DNA of 64,000 bases from Brevibacterium jeotgali. GTDB lineage: Bacteria > Actinomycetota > Actinomycetes > Actinomycetales > Brevibacteriaceae. Below, in pieces: positions 16,296-25,325 of this stretch. Position 1 is the stretch's first letter. Each line of letters starts with the position of its first letter. The notes beneath the pieces were generated by a model. It was not told the origin of the DNA. It saw nothing but the letters and a program-made list of their open reading frames with translations, and searched no databases. The stretch lies in assembly GCF_900169175.1 (NCBI RefSeq), contig NZ_FXZM01000002.1, positions 303,925 through 367,924 on the forward strand. Direction: 5' to 3'. Made by a program: the position numbers and the translations under genes.

Positions 16296-16961
16296 ATGAC
16301 GAACACACGGCGCCACCGCCCCCTCCACACACTCTCCACCGCAGTCATCGCCGCGGCCGCACTCGCAGTATCCGCATGCGGGTCGGGCGACGAGGCCGAG
16401 CAGACCGACGGCATCGAGCAGTCCCCGGCCCCGCAGGGGGAGGGCGCTCCTGCCGACGGCGCGCAGTCCGAGGAGACGTCGACTGCCGAGTCCACTCTGT
16501 CCGGCTCCGCAGAGGGCGGCGATCTGGAGTCCGTCACCGCAGCGATCGACACGGCCGAGTCCGAGAACGGCGGGACCGTCCACCAGATCGACTGGGACGA
16601 CGACGAGCACTGGGAGATCGACGTCGTCGGCGACCGCGAGTTCGAGTACCAGGTGAGCGCTGACGGCTCGACGATCGAGCAGACGGACGAGGACGACGCC
16701 GACAGCGACGACCAGCGCGAGGTCCAGCAGGCCGAGGTCAGTGTCCTCGAGGCCCTCGACGTCGCCCTCGGGGACACACCGGGCACGATCGACGACGCGG
16801 AGCTCGACGAGGACGACGGCGCCCTGCACTGGGAGGTCGGGATCTATGCCGAAGGCTCCTCGGACAGCACGGATATCCGCATCGATGCGCAGACCGGCGA
16901 CATCACCGGCAGCGATGACGACGACACCGATGACGAGGGTGAGGGGGATGATGACGACTGA
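16296..16961 (+). CDS. PepSY-domain lipoprotein
   Basis: 221 residues from ATG 16296; a GTG at 16287 is also in frame. A lipoprotein signal (ALAVSAC, Cys28) predicts export and lipid anchoring. A very acidic Ser/Glu/Asp linker follows, then two PepSY-like repeats. The first is about residues 75-125 (LESVTAAIDTAES...WEIDVVGDREFEYQV). The second is about 145-205 (SVLEALDVALGDTPG...LHWEVGIY...TDIRIDAQTGDI). PepSY domains are thought to bind or inhibit proteins at the cell surface. The C-terminus is an Asp-rich tail. No functional partner is evident. Confidence 0.82.
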   Translation: MTNTRRHRPLHTLSTAVIAAAALAVSACGSGDEAEQTDGIEQSPAPQGEGAPADGAQSEETSTAESTLSGSAEGGDLESVTAAIDTAESENGGTVHQIDWDDDEHWEIDVVGDREFEYQVSADGSTIEQTDEDDADSDDQREVQQAEVSVLEALDVALGDTPGTIDDAELDEDDGALHWEVGIYAEGSSDSTDIRIDAQTGDITGSDDDDTDDEGEGDDDD

Positions 16962-16996
16962 GTCCCCCACACGCAAGTCAGTGTGACATTCCATGA

Positions 16997-17028
16997 CGGC
17001 CCGTGACGCTCCACTGCGTCGCGGGCCG
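16997..17028 (+). terminator. Probable terminator after PepSY lipoprotein
   Basis: CGGCCCGTGACGC pairs with GCGTCGCGGGCCG across a 6-base loop, a 13-bp stem with one G-U pair. No clear T tract follows, as is common in high-GC actinobacteria. Confidence 0.6.
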
Positions 17029-17081
17029 CTGTATGACGCACAGCGACGTTCTGCGGCTCCCCACGCTGTTCTATTGCAGCT

Positions 17082-17906
17082 ATGCGCACTTCCACTCCCC
17101 CTGCCGCGTCGACCGTCGAGTTCTCCTCGTACAGCCAGGCGTTCGGTCATCGCACGGTCCTCACGGACGTCGATCTCACCGTCCCCGCCGGCGAGCTGCT
17201 GGTGATCCTCGGGCCGTCCGGATGCGGGAAGTCCACACTTCTGCGGTCCGCAGCCGGATTGGGCGCGCCCACCTCCGGAAACGTCCTCCTCGACGGCGAA
17301 GCCGTGACAGGCGGGGACGAGCGGACGGCCTTCGCGTTCCAGGAGCCGCGCCTGCTCCCCTGGAGGACGCTCGAGAAGAACACGGAGATCGGACTGCCGC
17401 GGGGCACCGCGAAGGATGCTGCTCGCACCGAGGTCGCACGACTGCTCAACCTCGTGGGACTCACCGGCCGCGGTGGACTGCGACCGCGGGAGGTCTCCGG
17501 CGGCATGGCTCAGCGGGTGTCGCTCGCACGCGCTCTCGCCCGTCGGCCCGGAGTCCTTCTGCTCGACGAACCGTTCGGAGCGCTCGATGCCCTCACCCGA
17601 CTCCAGATGCAGGACCTGCTCCTCACGATCCACCAGGAGCAGCCCACCACAGTGCTGCTCGTGACCCATGACGTCGATGAGGCCGTCCATATCGCAGACC
17701 GCATCGTCGTGCTCGGTCCCGCCTCCGGGACCGCCGACGCCCCTGCGACCGTCGTGCGCGATATCCGCCTCGACGAGCCCCGTCCCCGCGACCGCGGCAG
17801 TGCAGGACTCGCACATGTCCGCGCGGATCTGCTCTCCGCACTCGGAATCGACACCGGCGCACGCGGATCACGGACCCGTGCCGAGGGCCCGGCCCACGTC
17901 TCCTGA
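17082..17906 (+). CDS. ssuB: ABC transporter ATP-binding protein, nitrate/sulfonate type
   Basis: 274 residues. It is the energising subunit of a TauB/SsuB/NrtD-type importer. Walker A GPSGCGKST, Q-loop FAFQEPRLLPWRTL (typical of this subgroup), signature EVSGGMAQR, Walker B VLLLDEPFGALDA and switch His in VTHDVDEA are all present. Unlike most ssu operons the ATPase comes first, followed after 93 bp by the binding protein and then the permease. The substrate may be a sulfonate, sulfate ester or other small anion. The downstream metY fits a sulfur role, but this is inference. Confidence 0.88.
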   Translation: MRTSTPPAASTVEFSSYSQAFGHRTVLTDVDLTVPAGELLVILGPSGCGKSTLLRSAAGLGAPTSGNVLLDGEAVTGGDERTAFAFQEPRLLPWRTLEKNTEIGLPRGTAKDAARTEVARLLNLVGLTGRGGLRPREVSGGMAQRVSLARALARRPGVLLLDEPFGALDALTRLQMQDLLLTIHQEQPTTVLLVTHDVDEAVHIADRIVVLGPASGTADAPATVVRDIRLDEPRPRDRGSAGLAHVRADLLSALGIDTGARGSRTRAEGPAHVS

Positions 17907-17999
17907 CACCCCGGCGGCGTCTCACGCATCCGCCCCACGCATTCGTCTCACGCATCCGCCGCACCGACAACCGCACACACAGCCCCGAAAGGCACCCCG

Positions 18000-19061
18000 A
18001 TGAACCGTTCCCGGCCCGCCCCTGTCCGCACGCCCCGCGCCACCCGCACACGGGCGCGGATCGCAGCCCTCACCGCTGTGAGCGTGTTCATGCTCACCGC
18101 ATGCATGGAGGGCGAGGACACGGTCCAGGAGCAGCCGGACACGCTCGCGATCGACTGGGCCACCTACAACCCGCTGTCGCTGGTCATCAAGGAGAAGGGA
18201 TGGCTGGAGGAGACGCTCGCGGAGGAAGGCGTCGACGTCGAGTGGGTCTTCTCCGCCGGCTCCAACAAGGCGAACGAGTCGCTGCGGGCGGAGACGGTCG
18301 ACATCGGCTCCACCGCGGGGTCCGCGGCGCTCCTGGCCCGCGCGAACGGCTCCCCCATCAAGGTCGTCGACCTCTACTCGCAGCCCGAATGGTCCGCCCT
18401 CGTCGCCGGCCCGGACTCGGACGTCGAATCCGTTGAGGACCTCGCAGGCAGGAGCATCGCCGCGACGAAGGGCACGGACCCGTACTTCTTCCTCGTCCAG
18501 GCACTCGCAGAGGCGGACCTGGCGCTGGATGACGTGACGGTCCAGAACATCCAGCACGCAGACGGGCGCACCGCTCTGCAGTCCGGGGACGTCGACGCGT
18601 GGTCCGGACTCGACCCGATCATGGCCGCCGCGGAGTCGGACGGGGACGAACTCTTCTACCGGAACCTCGACTTCAACACGTACGGATTCCTCAATGCCCG
18701 CGAGGAGTTCCTCGAGTCCTCGCCCCAGCTCGCCCAGACGGTCCTCGACGTCTACGCCCACGCACGCACCTGGTCGCTCGCGAACCAGGACGAGACGGTG
18801 TCGATCCTCGCCGAGGCCGCGAGCATCGACGAGGAGACCGCGGAACGCACGATGGAGCGCACCCACCTCGACATCGATCCGGTCCCCGGCGATGAACAGC
18901 TTGAGGTGCTCCGCCGCATCGGTCCCACGCTCGTCGAGATCGGAGACGTCGCAGATCAGTCTCAGGTCGACGAGGCGATCGACACGATCGTCGACGACCG
19001 CTTCGCCGCCGAAGCGGAAGCGGCCCGGGTCGCAGACGCCGGCGGAGGGGACGGCGCATGA
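18000..19061 (+). CDS. ssuA: ABC transporter substrate-binding lipoprotein, SsuA/TauA/NrtA type
   Basis: 353 residues. An Arg-rich N-region and hydrophobic core end in the lipobox MLTAC, with lipidated Cys35. The mature domain has the aliphatic sulfonate/nitrate fold: IDWATYNPLSLVIKEKGWLEE, then AGSNKANESLRAETVDIGSTAGSAALLARA and SIAATKGTDPYFFLVQAL. It overlaps the permease start by ATGA. The ligand cannot be named from sequence alone. Confidence 0.88.
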   Translation: MNRSRPAPVRTPRATRTRARIAALTAVSVFMLTACMEGEDTVQEQPDTLAIDWATYNPLSLVIKEKGWLEETLAEEGVDVEWVFSAGSNKANESLRAETVDIGSTAGSAALLARANGSPIKVVDLYSQPEWSALVAGPDSDVESVEDLAGRSIAATKGTDPYFFLVQALAEADLALDDVTVQNIQHADGRTALQSGDVDAWSGLDPIMAAAESDGDELFYRNLDFNTYGFLNAREEFLESSPQLAQTVLDVYAHARTWSLANQDETVSILAEAASIDEETAERTMERTHLDIDPVPGDEQLEVLRRIGPTLVEIGDVADQSQVDEAIDTIVDDRFAAEAEAARVADAGGGDGA

Positions 19062-19924
19062 GCGCGGTGGACGAAGGCACCGGCAGCGGCCTGCGCACGG
19101 CCGGGTCGCACGACCGGTCGCCGAACCGGACTCCGTCCCCGACCGGGACCTCGGGCACGGACCTCCTGTCCCGACGCTTGGTGCAGGTGGTGCTGGGAGC
19201 GATCCTCCCCCTCTGCCTCCTGGGGGCGTGGCAGATACTCAGCGGCACGGGCGCCTTCTCCTTCGTGCAGCTCCCGCCGCCGGCCGCCGTGGCGACGGCG
19301 GGTGCCGACCTCATCGCGCGGGGTGAGCTGTGGACCCACATCGGCATCTCCGTCCAGCGGGTGCTCCTGGGCTTCATCGCGGGCGGCGCGCTGGGGATCG
19401 TGCTGGGGTCGGCAGTGGGCCTGTCCCGGTTCGCCCACGCCGTGTCCGCACCTCTCATCGGCGCGTTCAGGGCTGTGCCGTCGCTCGCCTGGGTGCCGCT
19501 GCTGCTCCTGTGGATCGGGATCGGCGAGGACTCGAAGGTGACGCTGATCGCGATCGGCGCGTTCTTCCCCGTCTACACGACCGTCGCGTCGTCCCTGCGG
19601 CACGTCGACGTCCAGCTGGTCGAGGCCGCCCGCACGTTCGGCTACAGCGGACTGCGGCTCCTGCTCACTGTGCAGCTGCCGGCGGTCGTCCCGAGCGTGT
19701 TCTCCGGACTCCGACTCGCACTCGCCCAAGCCTGGCTCTTCCTCGTCGCGGCCGAACTCCTCGCATCGTCGATGGGTCTGGGCTACCTGCTCACCGACAG
19801 CCAGAACAACGGACGCACCGACCGGCTCCTGCTGGCGATCATCCTCCTCGCAGTCCTCGGCAAGGTGACCGATGCGCTGCTGGGCCTCGTCGAGACGCGC
19901 GCACTGAAGAGGTGGACCGCATGA
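19058..19924 (+). CDS. ssuC: ABC transporter permease, SsuC type
   Basis: 288 residues with about six membrane segments. The EAA loop for contact with the ATPase is recognisable (VDVQLVEAARTFGYSGLRLLLTVQLPAVVPSVFSG). The N-terminus has a polar extension of about 40 residues before the first membrane helix. It overlaps the binding-protein gene upstream and the acyl-CoA synthetase gene downstream, each by 4 bp, so the importer and the synthetase are made as one unit. Confidence 0.9.
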   Translation: MSAVDEGTGSGLRTAGSHDRSPNRTPSPTGTSGTDLLSRRLVQVVLGAILPLCLLGAWQILSGTGAFSFVQLPPPAAVATAGADLIARGELWTHIGISVQRVLLGFIAGGALGIVLGSAVGLSRFAHAVSAPLIGAFRAVPSLAWVPLLLLWIGIGEDSKVTLIAIGAFFPVYTTVASSLRHVDVQLVEAARTFGYSGLRLLLTVQLPAVVPSVFSGLRLALAQAWLFLVAAELLASSMGLGYLLTDSQNNGRTDRLLLAIILLAVLGKVTDALLGLVETRALKRWTA

Positions 19925-22014
19925 CCGCGACTGAACGCACGACCGAACCCACAGCACAGGCCGAACCCACAGCACAGACCGAACCCCGCACCGAGGCCGA
20001 GCGCGTTGCGTTCTGGGAGCGTCAGGCGTCGCGCCTCGACTGGGCGAAGCCGTGGCACACTGCTCACGCCTTCGAGCGCCCGCAGCGGATCGGCACCCGG
20101 GAGGACGGGGCGCCGGACTTCACCGTGCCGCGCATCGAGTGGTTCGCCGGGGGCACGCTCAACGCCGCCCACAACTGCCTCGACCGCCACGTCGAGGCAG
20201 GGTTCGGGGACAAGCCTGCGCTGCTCTTCGAAGGCGAACCCGGCGATCGCAGGACGCTCACCTACGCCGATCTCCAGGAGGAGGTCTCCCGCGCGGCGAA
20301 CGCGCTCGTCAGCCTGGGCGTCGAAGCGGGAGACCGCGTCGTGATCTACCTCCCGGTCATCCCGGAGACCGTCATCGTCACATTGGCGTGCGCGCGGATC
20401 GGGGCAGTCCACTCCCTGGTGTTCGGCGGCTTCAGTGCCGACGCGCTGCAGTTCCGCGTGGAGGACACCGGTGCGAAGGTGCTCGTGACCTCCGATGGCC
20501 AGTTCCGCCGCGGGAGGGCCGTCCCCGTCAAGGACGCCGCCGACCAGGCGGTGAGCGGCGACAACGACATCGAGCACGTGCTGGTGATCCGCCGCACCGG
20601 CGACGACATCGCCTGGACCGACGGACGCGACGCCTGGTGGCACGAGGCCCTGGCCGCCGCCTCGCCGGACCACGAGCCGCAGCAGTTCGACGCAGAGCAT
20701 CCCCTGTTCATCATCTACACGTCCGGGACGACGGGCAGGCCCAAGGGCCTCGTCCACACGACGGGCGGCTACCTCACTCAGACGGCGTACACGCACGCAC
20801 TCCTGTTCGACCTCGTCGACGGGGAGCTGGACGCGGCGAACGACCCGCAGAAGGTCGCCGACGCCGTCCACTGGTGCACTGCCGACCTCGCCTGGGTCAC
20901 CGCCCACACCTACGAGATCTACGGTCCGCTGCTCAACGGCGTCACCCAGGTGATCTACGAGGGAACGCCCCAGGTGCCGCACGCCGGCAGGCACTTCGAG
21001 ATCATCGAGCGCTACGGGGTCACCACCTACTACACGGCCCCCACGCTGGTGCGCTCGCACATGGGCGCGTTCGGATCGCGCCCCGCGGCGGGCGAGCGTC
21101 CGGCCGACCGCTGGGACCTCTCCTCGGTGCGGCTCGTCGGCACTGTCGGCGAGTCCGTCAACCCCGAGGCCTGGTCATGGCTGCGGCGCGAGGTGGGTGC
21201 CGGGACAGCACCCGTCATCGACACGTGGTGGCAGTCGGAGACCGGTTCCTGCGTCATGTCGCCGCGCCCCCACGACGCGTGCTGGGATGCGGAGACCACC
21301 CCCGATGCCCCCAAGCCCGGCTGCGCCACCCGCGCCCTGCCGGGGCTGTCGGCCGCCGTCGTCGACGCCGACGGCTCCCCTGCTCCCACCGACGAGCAGG
21401 GCCTGCTCGTGGTGGACGGGATCGGCCCGTCCGCGGCGCGCACGGTGTGGAACGAGCCCCAGCGGTTCCTCGACTCCTACTGGGCGCACTTCGGGGAGCG
21501 CGGCTGGTTCCTGTCCGGCGACGGCGCCCGTCGCGATGCCGAGGGTGACATCACCGTGCTGGGCCGCGTCGATGATGTCATCAACATCTCCGGCCACCGC
21601 CTGTCCACGATCGAGATCGAATCGGCCCTCGTGTCCCACCCGTGGGTCGTCGAGGCCGGTGCCGCGCCGACCACGGACCCCCTGACCGGGCACGCGGTGC
21701 TGTCGTTCGTCGTCCTGTCCCAGGAGGCCCCCGGCGTCTCCGGGGACGACCTGCGGGACACGCTGCGCGCCCACGTCTCTCACCGGATCGGACCGATCGC
21801 GAAGCCCGCGCACATCATCGCCGTGCCCGAGGTCCCCAAGACCCGGTCCGGGAAGATCATGAGACGACTGCTCACCCAGCTGTTCGAGCACACTACGCTC
21901 GGCGATACGACGTCGCTCACGAACGCGCACGCGGTGGACGACATCGCCAGGATCGTCGGACACCCGGCCGCCGAGCCGCCGACCGCCTGTCCCGCTGACC
22001 ACCTGACCGCCTGA
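19921..22014 (+). CDS. Acetyl-CoA-synthetase-like AMP-forming acyl-CoA synthetase
   Basis: 697 residues starting at the ATGA overlap with ssuC. ANL-family enzymes adenylate a small carboxylic acid and transfer it to CoA. The P-loop is YTSGTTGRPKG, the DTWWQSETG motif keeps the Trp that limits Acs enzymes to C2-C3 acids, and the C-terminal PKTRSGKIMRR carries the catalytic, acetylation-prone Lys. The acyl-pocket stretch reads DLAWVTAHTYEIYGPL instead of the usual DVGWVTGHSY form, so it is a diverged member. Being locked to an ABC importer suggests that it activates the imported compound or its breakdown acid. Confidence 0.85.
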   Translation: MTATERTTEPTAQAEPTAQTEPRTEAERVAFWERQASRLDWAKPWHTAHAFERPQRIGTREDGAPDFTVPRIEWFAGGTLNAAHNCLDRHVEAGFGDKPALLFEGEPGDRRTLTYADLQEEVSRAANALVSLGVEAGDRVVIYLPVIPETVIVTLACARIGAVHSLVFGGFSADALQFRVEDTGAKVLVTSDGQFRRGRAVPVKDAADQAVSGDNDIEHVLVIRRTGDDIAWTDGRDAWWHEALAAASPDHEPQQFDAEHPLFIIYTSGTTGRPKGLVHTTGGYLTQTAYTHALLFDLVDGELDAANDPQKVADAVHWCTADLAWVTAHTYEIYGPLLNGVTQVIYEGTPQVPHAGRHFEIIERYGVTTYYTAPTLVRSHMGAFGSRPAAGERPADRWDLSSVRLVGTVGESVNPEAWSWLRREVGAGTAPVIDTWWQSETGSCVMSPRPHDACWDAETTPDAPKPGCATRALPGLSAAVVDADGSPAPTDEQGLLVVDGIGPSAARTVWNEPQRFLDSYWAHFGERGWFLSGDGARRDAEGDITVLGRVDDVINISGHRLSTIEIESALVSHPWVVEAGAAPTTDPLTGHAVLSFVVLSQEAPGVSGDDLRDTLRAHVSHRIGPIAKPAHIIAVPEVPKTRSGKIMRRLLTQLFEHTTLGDTTSLTNAHAVDDIARIVGHPAAEPPTACPADHLTA

Positions 22015-22037
22015 CCCGCCTGACCCGCCTGACCCGC
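22003..22037. repeat. 9-bp tandem repeat over the end of the acyl-CoA synthetase gene
   Basis: CTGACCCGC occurs three times in tandem at 22011-22037, preceded by an 8-bp variant. The array includes the synthetase stop codon (TGA at 22012-22014) and repeats TGA downstream. Confidence 0.8.
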
Positions 22038-22084
22038 CAACCATCTGACGCGACCATCACCAGTCTCGAGAAAGTGAGGACGCC

Positions 22085-23425
22085 TTGTCCGATCACCAGT
22101 TCGGCTTCCGCACACGTGCGCTGCACGCCGGTGGGGTACCCGACGCGGTCCACGGTTCACGCGCGGTGCCGATCCACCAGACCACGTCGTTCGTCTTCAA
22201 GGACGCCGACGACGCCGCGAACCTCTTCGCGCTGCAGAAGTACGGCAATATCTACTCGCGCATCGGCAACCCCACGGTCGCGGCGTTCGAGGAGCGCATC
22301 GCGAGCCTCGAGGGCGGGATCGGTGCGGTCGCCACTGCGTCAGGGATGTCCTCGGAGTTCATCGTCTTCGCAGCACTCGCGCAGGCCGGCGACCACATCG
22401 TGGCTTCGTCCCAGCTCTACGGCGGCACCATCACCCAGCTGGACGTGACGCTGCGCCGGTTCGGCATCGAGACCACGTTCGTCGACGGCACGGATGCGGA
22501 GGACTACCGCGCCGCGCTGCGTCCGGAGACGAAGGCCGTCTACACGGAGCTCATCGCGAATCCTTCGTCGGAGATCGCGGACCTCGAGGGCCTCGCCGAT
22601 GTCGCGCACTCCGCAGGCATCCCCCTCGTCGTCGACGCGACCCTCAACACCCCGTACCTCTGCCGACCGATCGAGCACGGCGCGGACATCGTGATCCATT
22701 CCGCGACGAAGTTCATCGGCGGTCACGGAACGACGCTCGGAGGCGTCGTCGTGGAGGCGGGGACCTTCGACTGGGGCAACGGCAACTTCCCGCTCATGAC
22801 GGAGCCGGTCCCCACGTACAACGGCCTGTCGTGGTGGGACAACTTCGGTGAGTTCGGATTCCTCACCCGCCTGCGCTCGGAGCAGCTGCGCGATATCGGT
22901 CCGTCGCTCTCGCCGCAGTCCGCGTGGCAGCTGCTGCAGGGGGTGGAGACGCTCGCCCAGCGCATGGACGCCCACCAGGCCAACGCCACTGCTGTCGCCG
23001 AATGGCTCGACCGTGACCCGCGCATCGCGTACGTCCAGTACTCGGGCCTCGCCGCGCACCCGCACCACGAGCGGGCTGGTAAGTACCTCACCGGCTCCGG
23101 CTCGGTCTTCTCGTTCGGAGTCGCCGCCAGTGCCCAGGGGTCCGGGCGCGAGGTCGGCGAGGAGTTCATCGAGAGGCTCCAGATCGCATCGCACCTGGCG
23201 AACGTGGGCGATGCGCGCACCCTCGTGCTGCACCCCGCGTCGACGACCCACCAGCAGCTCACGGCCGCTCAGCTCGAGGCGGGCGGCGTGAAGCCGGACC
23301 TCATCCGGATCTCCGTGGGGCTCGAGGATCTCGACGACATCCTCTGGGACCTCGATCAGGCGCTCACCGCCGCGGCTGGTGTGACCGCCTCCGGAGCGAG
23401 CTCGACAGAAGAAGGAGCGGCCTGA
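22085..23425 (+). CDS. metY: O-acetylhomoserine sulfhydrylase
   Basis: 446 residues from a TTG start with GTGAGGA upstream. This PLP-dependent Cys/Met metabolism enzyme makes homocysteine from O-acetylhomoserine and sulfide. The length and the motifs YGNIYSRIGNPTVAAFEERIASLEGG and the PLP lysine segment IHSATKFIGGHGTTLGG are typical of MetY rather than of the shorter MetB/MetC. The C-terminal part shows HPASTTHQQL. It follows the importer/synthetase unit after 70 bp and overlaps the CoA-binding protein gene by one base (TGATG). Confidence 0.93.
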   Translation: MSDHQFGFRTRALHAGGVPDAVHGSRAVPIHQTTSFVFKDADDAANLFALQKYGNIYSRIGNPTVAAFEERIASLEGGIGAVATASGMSSEFIVFAALAQAGDHIVASSQLYGGTITQLDVTLRRFGIETTFVDGTDAEDYRAALRPETKAVYTELIANPSSEIADLEGLADVAHSAGIPLVVDATLNTPYLCRPIEHGADIVIHSATKFIGGHGTTLGGVVVEAGTFDWGNGNFPLMTEPVPTYNGLSWWDNFGEFGFLTRLRSEQLRDIGPSLSPQSAWQLLQGVETLAQRMDAHQANATAVAEWLDRDPRIAYVQYSGLAAHPHHERAGKYLTGSGSVFSFGVAASAQGSGREVGEEFIERLQIASHLANVGDARTLVLHPASTTHQQLTAAQLEAGGVKPDLIRISVGLEDLDDILWDLDQALTAAAGVTASGASSTEEGAA

Positions 23426-23973
23426 TGACTGAGCAGACAGCGCACCAGCAGACCGAGCAGCAGGCAGAGCAGCAGCAGACCGCAGCACCCGGGCGCTCGT
23501 GGGTGGGGCCGTCGGCCACACAGCGGCTGCAGATGCTGAGGGAGGCGTCGTCGGTCGCCATCGTCGGTGCGTCCGCGAAGCCCGCGCGGGCTTCGAACTT
23601 CGTGGGCACGTACCTGCTGTCCTCGTCGAACTACCGCGTGTACTTCATCAACCCGCGTGAGAAGGAGATCCTGGGACACCCGGTCTACCCCTCTCTCGAG
23701 GACCTGCCCGAGGTGCCGGACATCGTCGACGTGTTCCGCCGCAACGACGATCTGCCGGACGTCGCCCGCGAAGCCGTCGCGATCGGAGCGAAGTCCCTGT
23801 GGATCCAGCTGGGACTGTGGAACGAGGAGGCCGCGCGCATCGCCGAGGAGGCGGGCCTGTCCGTCGCCATGGACCGCTGCCTCAAGATCGAGCACGCCCG
23901 CTTCCACGGCGGCCTCAACCTGGCCGGCTTCAACACGGGAGTCATCTCCTCGAAGCGCCAGACGCTCGCCTGA
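23425..23973 (+). CDS. CoA-binding domain protein (YccU-like)
   Basis: 182 residues. A Gln-rich N-terminus of about 25 residues precedes a Rossmann-type CoA-binding domain: SSVAIVGASAKPARASNFVGTYLL, INPREKEILGHPVYPSLEDLPEVPDIVDVFR, and SLWIQLGLWNEEAARIAEEAGLSVAMDRCLKIEHAR with the family's conserved Cys. Molecular role is unknown. The protein is often found next to metY, as here, where the start overlaps the metY stop. Confidence 0.87.
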   Translation: MTEQTAHQQTEQQAEQQQTAAPGRSWVGPSATQRLQMLREASSVAIVGASAKPARASNFVGTYLLSSSNYRVYFINPREKEILGHPVYPSLEDLPEVPDIVDVFRRNDDLPDVAREAVAIGAKSLWIQLGLWNEEAARIAEEAGLSVAMDRCLKIEHARFHGGLNLAGFNTGVISSKRQTLA

Positions 23974-23979
23974 GCGAAT

Positions 23980-24020
23980 GCAGAAGGGCCCGCACCATCC
24001 GATGGTGCGGGCCCTTCTGC
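23980..24020. terminator. Strong hairpin terminator after the CoA-binding gene
   Basis: A perfect 19-bp inverted repeat with a 3-base centre (GCAGAAGGGCCCGCACCAT and its complement) starts 7 bp after the stop codon. It separates this operon from the convergent SPFH gene and should work in both directions. Confidence 0.9.
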
Positions 24021-24043
24021 TGTCCAGAGTGCGAGTCCGGCTC

Positions 24044-24074
24044 TCAGAGTCGTACTGACCTCAGAGTCGTACTG
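24044..24074. repeat. 14-bp direct repeat downstream of the SPFH gene
   Basis: TCAGAGTCGTACTG occurs at 24044-24057 and 24061-24074, a 17-bp period, immediately beyond the stop of the SPFH gene on the minus strand. Confidence 0.75.
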
Positions 24075-24076
24075 GC

Positions 24077-25246
24077 TCAGGGCTGGTGCGGAGGCTGCGG
24101 TGGGACGCCGCGCTGCTTCTGCGCCCACTGCTGAGCGCGCTCGGCCGGGTTGCCGTCGTGGGGCATCGCGCCTCCCGTGTCCAGTGCGGTGTCGTGACGG
24201 CGAGCCGCATGCTGCTGTGCACGCTGCTGTGCCTGCTCCTCCACCTGCGCCTCACGACGGGCACGACGGGTGTCCAGATCGGCCTGATCACGGTCGTCCT
24301 GCTCGGCACCCTCCATGCCCCGGTCGTTCGCCTGGGCGGAGAACAGGGAATTGCGGATCTGGTCCATCATCTCTCCCATGCCGCCGGGATTCGACGGCAT
24401 GAACAGCACATTGGAACGACCACCACGAGCGACTTCCTGCATCGCGTCGAAGTACTGCGTCATCATCAGCAGCTGTTCGGCGGAATCGCTGATGCCCACC
24501 TCGCTGAGGCGCTCGTACTGGATCGCGATCCCGTCCGCGATCGCCTTCCGCTGCGCGGCCACGCCCTCACCGTGGAGGCGCATGGCCTCCGCGTCCGCCT
24601 CGGCCTGCGTGACGCGCTTGATCTTGTCCGCCTCGGCGAGCGACTGCGCCGCGACCCGATCACGCTGCGCCGCGTTGATCGAGTTCATCGAGTCGCGCAC
24701 GCGGGTGTCCGGCGAGATGTCCGTGACCAGTGTGTTGACGATGCGGAAGCCGTAGGCCGCCATCGACTGCGAGAGCCGCTGCTCGACGTTGTGCGCGATG
24801 TCGTCCTTCGACTCGAAGGCCGAATCGAGCGTCAGCCCCGACAGTGCGGAGCGGACCGTGTCGAAGACGTACGACCGGATCTGCTCTTCGGGGTTCTGCA
24901 GACGGTAGTACGCCTCGACCACGCTGTCCTCGCCGACCACGTACTGCACGGCGACCGGCACATTGACGAAGACGTTGTCCTTCGTCTTCGACTCGATCTC
25001 CACGCCCAGCTGCTGGACGCGCAGAGAGATCGGCTTCGTCGTGGTCTCGATGAACGGAGTCTTCGTGTTCAGGCCCGGACGCGCGACCTTCTTGAACTTG
25101 CCGAACCGTTCGACGATCACGTTCTCCTGCGTCTTCACGGTGAAGAAGATCGAGGTGCGGAGGCCGCTGAAGAGCATGACCCCCACGATGATGAGGATGA
25201 CGACGAGGACGATGGCCCCGACGCCCAATCCGAGTACTGCATCCAT
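24077..25246 (-). CDS. SPFH/band-7 membrane protein (stomatin/QmcA-like)
   Basis: 389 residues with TAGGAG upstream of the ATG. One N-terminal membrane helix (residues about 8-28) is followed by the SPFH domain (FFTVKTQENVIVERFGKFKKVARPGLNTKTPF), then a charged coiled coil rich in Ala, Glu and Arg (AQRDRVAAQSLAEADKIKRVTQAEADAEAMRL). These proteins form ring assemblies in membrane microdomains and often regulate membrane proteases. The last 80 residues are low-complexity, rich in Gln, Ala, Arg and Asp. No NfeD or protease gene is adjacent. Confidence 0.92.
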   Translation of the reverse strand: MDAVLGLGVGAIVLVVILIIVGVMLFSGLRTSIFFTVKTQENVIVERFGKFKKVARPGLNTKTPFIETTTKPISLRVQQLGVEIESKTKDNVFVNVPVAVQYVVGEDSVVEAYYRLQNPEEQIRSYVFDTVRSALSGLTLDSAFESKDDIAHNVEQRLSQSMAAYGFRIVNTLVTDISPDTRVRDSMNSINAAQRDRVAAQSLAEADKIKRVTQAEADAEAMRLHGEGVAAQRKAIADGIAIQYERLSEVGISDSAEQLLMMTQYFDAMQEVARGGRSNVLFMPSNPGGMGEMMDQIRNSLFSAQANDRGMEGAEQDDRDQADLDTRRARREAQVEEQAQQRAQQHAARRHDTALDTGGAMPHDGNPAERAQQWAQKQRGVPPQPPHQP

Positions 25247-25325
25247 GAGATGGCTCCTAGAGTGGAGTGCGCGTTCTCCACCAGCCTATCGGAGCAGTCT
25301 CGGACCCCATCGGCTGAGCGGCGGT

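Noticed and set aside
16962..17081. Riboswitch ahead of the sulfur-related importer and metY
   Set aside because: Only a simple terminator hairpin is seen; I could not find S-box-like or SAM-II-like core elements here or in the 70-bp leader of metY.
19330..19920. Upstream extension of the acyl-CoA synthetase frame
   Set aside because: It runs out of frame through ssuC; the ATGA overlap at 19921 gives the expected N-terminus.
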